Part shown: positions 58,815 to 64,000 of the stretch, one piece after another | Layout of the letters: the number at the start of each line of letters is the position of its first letter | Position numbering within the stretch: the first letter of the stretch is position 1 | NCBI RefSeq assembly: GCF_028554725.1 | Contig: NC_071667.1 | Coordinates: 30,089,501-30,153,500, forward strand | Source: Zeugodacus cucurbitae | Taxonomy: Eukaryota; Arthropoda; Insecta; Diptera; Tephritidae | Length of the DNA stretch: 64,000 bases | Reading direction: 5' to 3' | Program-made: the position numbers and the translations under genes | Notes under the pieces: model-generated | Databases searched by the model: none | Seen by the model: only the letters and a program-made list of their open reading frames with translations | Told to the model about the DNA's origin: nothing

Positions 58815-60498
58815 CCTTTTCACATATCGGTTGTTTGTAACACCTAAAACTATTTAAAAGAGTTAGATATGGAGTTATATACTGTGGAACTTTCATAACT
58901 CGAAGATCTCTTTAACTCGAACTTTTGAATAAGCAATAGCGTTTAGAAATCAAATTTCATACAAATTTCCTTCCATAACTCGAACTCTTGAAATGGCAAT
59001 AGAATTATAATTTCATGCAAAATTCATTCCATAAATCGAACTTTTCGACCAGGACATAATACAAAATAAAAAATTTTACTATCGAGGCATATTTTAAAAG
59101 GGTATCTTTATATCGTATGGAGGCTAACAAAAAATATTATATTATACTTATGGATTGCATAAATCATGTAACAAAGGCATGGGATACAGACCTCAAGAGC
59201 GAAACAATTGCAAAGTGCTACAAAGAAAATTACAGAATACATATTTTAACGTATTTAAATAAAACTTTTTGCTGTGTATACTGTGTATAAATTTATTTTT
59301 TACAGATTTTTGAAAAATTTTATGTTTTAATGAAAATTCTATAACTCGACGTTTTTTGTGAATTATAGTGATTCGAGTTAGAGAAGTTCCACTGTATATC
59401 AAAGTGGTCAAGGTGACAAGTAGATTTGAAATCCGTATGTCTGTCCGTCCGTTTGTGCAAACTGTAACTTGAGTAAAACTTGAGATATCTTGATGAAACT
59501 TGGTATGAGTGTTTCTTGGCCCCATAGGAAGGTTGCTTTCGAAGATGGAAAACCGAAAACACATAAAGTGCCATAACTAAGCCATAAATAAAGTTATAAA
59601 AGTAAAATTTGGTACTAAGGATCGCACTATGAAGGGCATATTTGGATGTAATATTTTTGGCATGGTCCCGCCCCTACTAAGTTTTTTGTACATATCTCGT
59701 AAACTACTAAAGCTATATCAAACAAACTCTCTAGGGTCGTTTCTTTTAGATACTACCTTATACAGTCCAAAAATGGAAAAATCGGATTATAACCACGGCT
59801 ACCTCCCATACAAAGTTTATGTTGAAAACTACTAAACATGCTATAATTCAGTAAGGAAAAATACTAGAAACCTCAAATTTAATTATAAAGATGGTACAGA
59901 TGAGCTGCACTCAAATCGATATACAAAATTTTAAATGGGTGTGGTTCCGCCCACTTATGGGTCAAAAACCATATCTCCGAAACAACTCGACCTTTCAATG
60001 AAATTCGATTCGTATTCCAGAACTTTGAAGGCGATCTGAATCGTTTACTTTACAATCTATAAAGTAAGCACTAGTGAAAATATCGGAACAGAACTTTGCT
60101 TGCTTTTGAAATACTGCATTTATAGTGTGGCATCGCTCTTCTAATATCACCGAAATAAGACCCCATATATCGGACATGAAGACCTCAGTGCTTCACATAC
60201 ATTTTTTTTACCGAAAATATAGGCAAGTCTCTCAGATATTTTGAAATAATTCAGAGGTAATATTTTTCATCAAATAATATGTCTCCGTGCCAACAATGAG
60301 TGAAATCGGGTCATAACTTCCCCTAACTCCCATATACCTAATATTGGGGTTTTCAAACTTTCAATGGACTTTACATACATATGTATATGCCGAATATATG
60401 GGTCAAATTTTGTTTTACATTAATAAAATTAAATAAATATATTGCGAGAGTATAAAATGTTCGGTTATACCCGAACTTAGCCGTTCCTTACTTGTTTT
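58815..60498 (+). mobile_element. DINE-1-like element D with nested Tigger MITE
   Basis: The 5' palindrome is lost. The copy starts near CACATATCGGTTGTTTGTAA. After the nested MITE (58882-59394) it resumes with ATCAAAGTGGTCAAGGTGAC, GTATGTCTGTCCGTCCG and the tandem-like CCCGCCC, ATCTCGTAAACTACTAAAGC and CCGCCCACTTATGGG blocks. It ends TTGCGAGAGTATAAAATG, a GTTCGG/CCGAAC stem-loop and CCGTTCCTTACTTGTTTT. Excluding the insert it is about 1.17 kb, similar to element A, and is the most complete plus-strand copy for the interior. Confidence 0.75.
58882..59394. mobile_element. Tigger-like MITE inside DINE D
   Basis: The left end CTGTGGAACTTTCATAACTC and the reverse-complemented right end CAGTGGAACTTCTCTAACTC are inverted repeats with TA outside each (58880-58881 and 59395-59396). 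ATAACTCGAA is repeated subterminally. The 513-bp copy has no transposase frame. Its ends differ from the Tigger fossil at 41722 (AATTATCC type), so it represents a second Tigger-like family. Confidence 0.75.
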
Positions 60499-60639
60499 AA
60501 CATAAAATACATCCCTTTCATGAACTTTTACCTTTTTTAGTTACTTTTCACTTTAATTGGTTCATTTAGATTGTTGCCAGGTGATGACTAACTTCCTAAT
60601 CGATCATAACTAATTATAGATGCTACTGGTCTTGAAAGG

Positions 60640-60842
60640 AATGAAATGAAAGATATACAATATGAATATCAGAGGGGCCGATGGATTGCCGGCGGATTGC
60701 ATCAGCTTCTTTGGATATTCATAATGCGCCAAACCTTGGAGCAGATCCGTGAAAAGAAGATCGACACACATCATCATTTCGTCAATTTTAAAGCTGCTTT
60801 TGACAGCACGAAAAGGAGCTGCCTCTATGACGCGATGTCTGG
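60640..60842 (+). pseudogene. RTE-like RT sliver
   Basis: A plus-strand fragment encoding IFIMRQTLEQIREKKIDTHH followed by HFVNFKAAFDSTKRSCLYDA. It matches the RT fingers and first catalytic region of the copy at 55298-57132 (FTMRQILEKTRENKIDTHH). The catalytic Asp of VDFKAAFD is Asn here (VNFKAAFD). Both sides of the fragment are missing. Confidence 0.75.
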
Positions 60843-63179
60843 CGTATATAATATAAAATTCTGTATTCACCATAATAAGCAAGCCAAATTTAATGCCTCT
60901 CTCCTCTCATTTATGGAGCTAGGATTGGAAGACTAAATGGATGTAGCATAAAATGTGTCCGACTATACAACGGTTTTGACAAAGTACATGCCATAGCCTG
61001 CTATTGAAACCAAATAATCAGTATTTGATTGGTATGAAGCAGGCTTGGTCGCTTCACTAAAGCTTCAATCTCTCATGTGAAGAGATTATTTAAATCTCAG
61101 TGGAGTGGTGTTTCCAGAAGCTCATCCTGCACTCAAATACACAAATTAGTTTTAGTTTTAATTAGAAATCACTGGCTTGAGCACTACTTGTAAATATTTA
61201 ATTGCTGCAAGCTTACTATGACATCATAATAGGTTAATTAGACTGTCTAACAATAAGTATCTTAAATGCCTTCCTATGCATGTATGTGTGTATTTATGTG
61301 ATCATGTAATTAAAAAGATAATTTGAAGATCGTGTTAAAAACGAGTTTGAAAAGTTTACAAACTTGCGCAATTCCACGCGAAGTTTTACCAGCTTCAGTA
61401 CCGATTTGCCATACCAGATAGTCTGTTGCAAGCGCTAACATACAGACAAATATACAAACAGCTAGAGCTGGGCACATAAAAGTACAAGATAGATCTTATT
61501 TTATGTAAATTTCATAATATGAAATCCAACAACATTTTATGTTTGTAGATATGCATATCTCTGAGATACGTACATATAACCACTCGCATGAGTACTCATA
61601 TGATCATATGAAATTGTAGCTACCTATCTGCCCATAGAGAGATCATGGGACGTGTGATATATTCTTCCGCATTACTTACCGTTTTCGGGCTATCTTTTTA
61701 TCTAGTAATCCATAAATTACCGGAACGCTGTGTGTTCAGCGCGCATAGAATGGCAAAGAGCGGCGTCGACAAGACGATGTGGCAGCGATGGCAATGACGG
61801 CGCAGCGGGAGCAAAGCGATAAACCTGAAATAATCAACGAACATGCGCCAGCACACAGAAACGGCTGAAGCCAAGGCGCGTCTTGTAGCGCATTTATAAC
61901 GTTTTTTAGGTTATTTCTCAAGATAACATCAAAATTAATAACGCAACAATAAAAGATAAATATGCAACCATAAGTATACCGACGTATGCCGGAGTGTCTA
62001 TGCATATCAAATTGTATGTATGTCACATACTTATATGTAGAAGGTAGGGTCTGGTGGGGTGTCAGGATTGATTTGGCATCAGAGTTGAGTATCGATGTTG
62101 CGAATACTTTGTGGAAAGAGCAGATGACGGAATAATTTCCGAACTTAGACGTGAGTGGAAGTCAAATAATTTAAAAATAAAATTTTACAAAGCAGCAGTG
62201 TTGTTGGTTCGGTGCAAGAGTGCTACAATAGGTAGATAACAAAATGAAAATGAATTATGAGCCAAGAACAATGCTGCACCGGGGCCTAGTGAGCACCACA
62301 GGCTACAAGCGTACATTTGTATGAGAGAATGTGTGTGTGCGTGTCTCAAGTGAGAGTCGGAATGCTACGGTACTTGAATAATAAAACTGTAAAGAACTTT
62401 TGTGTGACTTGGGTTGAGGAATAAGAAAAAGCAATTTACTTCCCGTAACTAATTGCAAAAACTGCTAAGCAATAAGACCAACAAAAGATGCCAGAAAATC
62501 TAAGATAAAGGGCCATAACATAAATAAGAAGATGAGAAAGAAGTGCCCAAGTAATAGTCGAACAAACACACACACACACTCTGGGGCAATAAATATCGAT
62601 AGGCAGATAGACAATAAATTGCAAAATTACTGAGTATTCAAAAGAAGGCGAAGCGAGGCGAGGCAAAAATCTAACTGCTGCAGCAGAGTGTAGGAATCAA
62701 GTGAAAAATGGGCAATGGCTAACATTCCTTAATAATCGAGCAAAAAAGGGCAAACTGGATGAGGCCGCTGAAGTCAGTGGCAAAGATTTACAAGATGCAA
62801 AAAGATTCATGTATTCCCGAAAACAAAACAGATTCGTGGTGCCGGCAAGGCTGCTGCAAGAAATTCTAGAAATAAAGTTCAAAGAATGTTGAAAGTATGT
62901 TATGCATTTTGCTACCCACTGTCACTTAGCAGCTGCCGAAACATGAAATGGTTGAATAATAGGCGGACATGACAAAACGAAAACAAAATTGGCAACTGTG
63001 CAACAGCTAACTAATCATTTTGAATGCAGTACTTGCTGCATACATATATGTATACATATGGGCAAATGTACATACATATATTATATATGTAGATATGTAC
63101 ATAAACATAATATAAAATAAAATTTAAAATTGGACTCTTTAGACCCACGAAATTTAAATTTTTTTGAACACATACAAGG
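60843..63179. other. intergenic DNA
   Basis: No assigned gene. 61730-61900 is G+C-balanced. A 63-codon open frame at 62701-62892 is discussed separately. ATGTATAC microsatellite scraps lie near 63040-63110. Confidence 0.45.
62701..62892 (+). other. small open frame, coding-like composition, unassigned
   Basis: The frame reads through GQWLTFLNNRAKKGKLDEAA and FMYSRKQNRFVVPARLLQEI and ends at TGA 62890-62892. The amino-acid mix (Lys, Glu, Asp, Leu) is less biased than the usual AT-derived frames here. No ATG opens it, so it would need to be an exon or a transposon fragment. I do not recognise it. Confidence 0.2.
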
Positions 63180-63690
63180 TGTGACTCAACTGAAACTGAA
63201 ATAACTTTTTAATGGACGCTCTGTAAAGAATGTATTCCGCTCGCTACGCACAACTTATGATCAACATAAACGGCCTACGGAGCGTACTATTCACAACTTC
63301 ATCACATATCTTGAGATCCAGCATTCATTATTGAATAATAATATTCCACGTCCAGCACGCAGTGAAGAAGATATAGCAGCCATACTTCGGTGAGCAGATA
63401 GTTTCACGTTTTGGGTCGGTCGATTAGCCACCAAGATCGTGTGATATCACACCGTAAGACTTTTTCCTGAGGGGATATATAAGGTCTAAAGTCTATGCGG
63501 ACAATCCCGCTTCGATGCAGGCCTTGGAGCAAAACCTCACGAGTATTATTCGCCAGTTATCAGTCGAGTCGAACAGGTCATCGAAAAATTGGACTCAACA
63601 GTTGGAATCGAATCGAACAGGTCATCGAAAATTGGACTCAACAGATAGACCATGTGAAACGTAGTCGCGGAAATAGAAAGAGATAATCTT
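63180..63690 (+). mobile_element. mariner-like (DUF4817-type) transposon remnant, internally deleted
   Basis: An N-terminal piece encodes YDQHKRPTERTIHNFITYLE and RPARSEEDIAAILR. This is the helix-turn-helix head seen in DUF4817-type mariner-like transposases (x-RPTE-x-TI...ENIAAV). It is followed directly by a tail with PPRSCDITP, FLRGYIRSKVYADNP and VIENWTQQIDHVKRSRG, the C-terminal catalytic and tail region (normally PPRSCDLTPLDYFLWGYLK). The central DD part is gone. Stops interrupt the rest. The first-domain name is from memory. Confidence 0.6.
63564..63644 (+). repeat. tandem duplication of a ~37-bp unit
   Basis: TCGAGTCGAACAGGTCATCG...ACTCAACAG at 63564-63601 is repeated with few changes at 63608-63644. 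It lies within the tail of the mariner-like remnant. Confidence 0.85.
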
Positions 63691-64000
63691 TATAAAACAA
63701 TTGTCAAAGAATGTTCTTTCGAGAGATAATAAACGTTCCCCATTAAATCTTTGAAAAAGTAGAGAACATCGAATTGAATCTCCCTTTACACAGAATGCTG
63801 TCTTATGCAGAAATTCAAAAATAATGAACAAATTAAATGAAAGTTATCTCATTGTAATTTAAGTTTTATGTTATTGTTTGGCGCTAAAAAAAAAATACTA
63901 CACGTATTTTAAATTCTTTGGCCGAGGCAAGAGGTCGTGTCCCAAATAGAAAATCTCTATCCTTGTCTTAGAATACTAACGTTAAGTACGATACTGTCCA
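63691..64000. other. intergenic DNA at window edge
   Basis: No gene or repeat was recognised up to the end of the window. Confidence 0.5.

Noticed and set aside
8780..63110. Repeated ATGTATGT/ACATATGT clusters considered as a CRISPR-like or satellite array
   Set aside because: They are short, irregular microsatellite scraps without constant spacing or direct-repeat units.

Overview
The window looks like AT-rich accessory or intergenic chromatin of a higher (schizophoran) fly, most plausibly a tephritid fruit fly. That inference rests on four things: scattered ATGTATGT/ACATACAT microsatellites, a CAAAATG start context of the fly type, long CAG/CAA-coded glutamine tracts in the only convincing host gene, and the mixture of transposable elements. 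Those elements are irritans-type mariner, Tc1, pogo/Tigger, DINE-1-like Helentron derivatives, and Jockey- and RTE-like LINEs. No tRNA, rRNA or CRISPR was seen. The species is inferred, not proven.

One host protein gene is well supported: an uninterrupted 669-codon frame at 5271-7280 (+). It lies behind a long A-rich leader with a candidate TATA promoter near 4636-4670 and is followed by an AT-rich presumptive 3' UTR. The protein is mostly low complexity (Gln, His, Ala, Ser). It has two non-repetitive blocks, at residues about 168-225 and 604-669, that look like the functional parts. I could not name it.

Downstream of about 13.5 kb the window is a TE graveyard. 13.5-14.4 kb holds a Tc1-like fossil. 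16.2-19.0 kb holds two head-to-head decayed mariners with RTE-like LINE fragments between them. 20.2-21.3 kb is a DINE-1-like element. 23.8-24.4 kb is a TTAA-flanked MITE. 27.7-32.2 kb is a pogo-like MITE split by a nearly full Jockey-clade LINE, whose ORF1 has zinc knuckles and whose ORF2 carries endonuclease and RT with three frameshifts. 34.7-35.3 kb is a second, small Jockey-like fragment. 41.3-43.2 kb is an RNase H-bearing LINE split by a Tigger fossil and abutting a DINE. 44.5-45.4 kb is another DINE. 48.4-49.0 kb is a third mariner piece. 51.4-51.8 kb is an RTE fragment. 54.2-58.0 kb is a LINE ORF1 fused tail-to-tail to a 3'-truncated RTE-like LINE. 58.8-60.5 kb is a DINE with a nested Tigger MITE. 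60.6 kb is an RTE sliver. 63.2-63.7 kb is an internally deleted mariner-like (DUF4817-type) remnant.

I found no multi-gene operating system. The most informative signals are evolutionary: shared internal deletions among mariner copies, nested insertions that leave reconstructable target sites, the DINE family, a LINE-LINE chimera, and the unnamed low-complexity gene. Family assignments come from recognised motifs without database searches. Element boundaries are approximate unless TIRs and target duplications are quoted.
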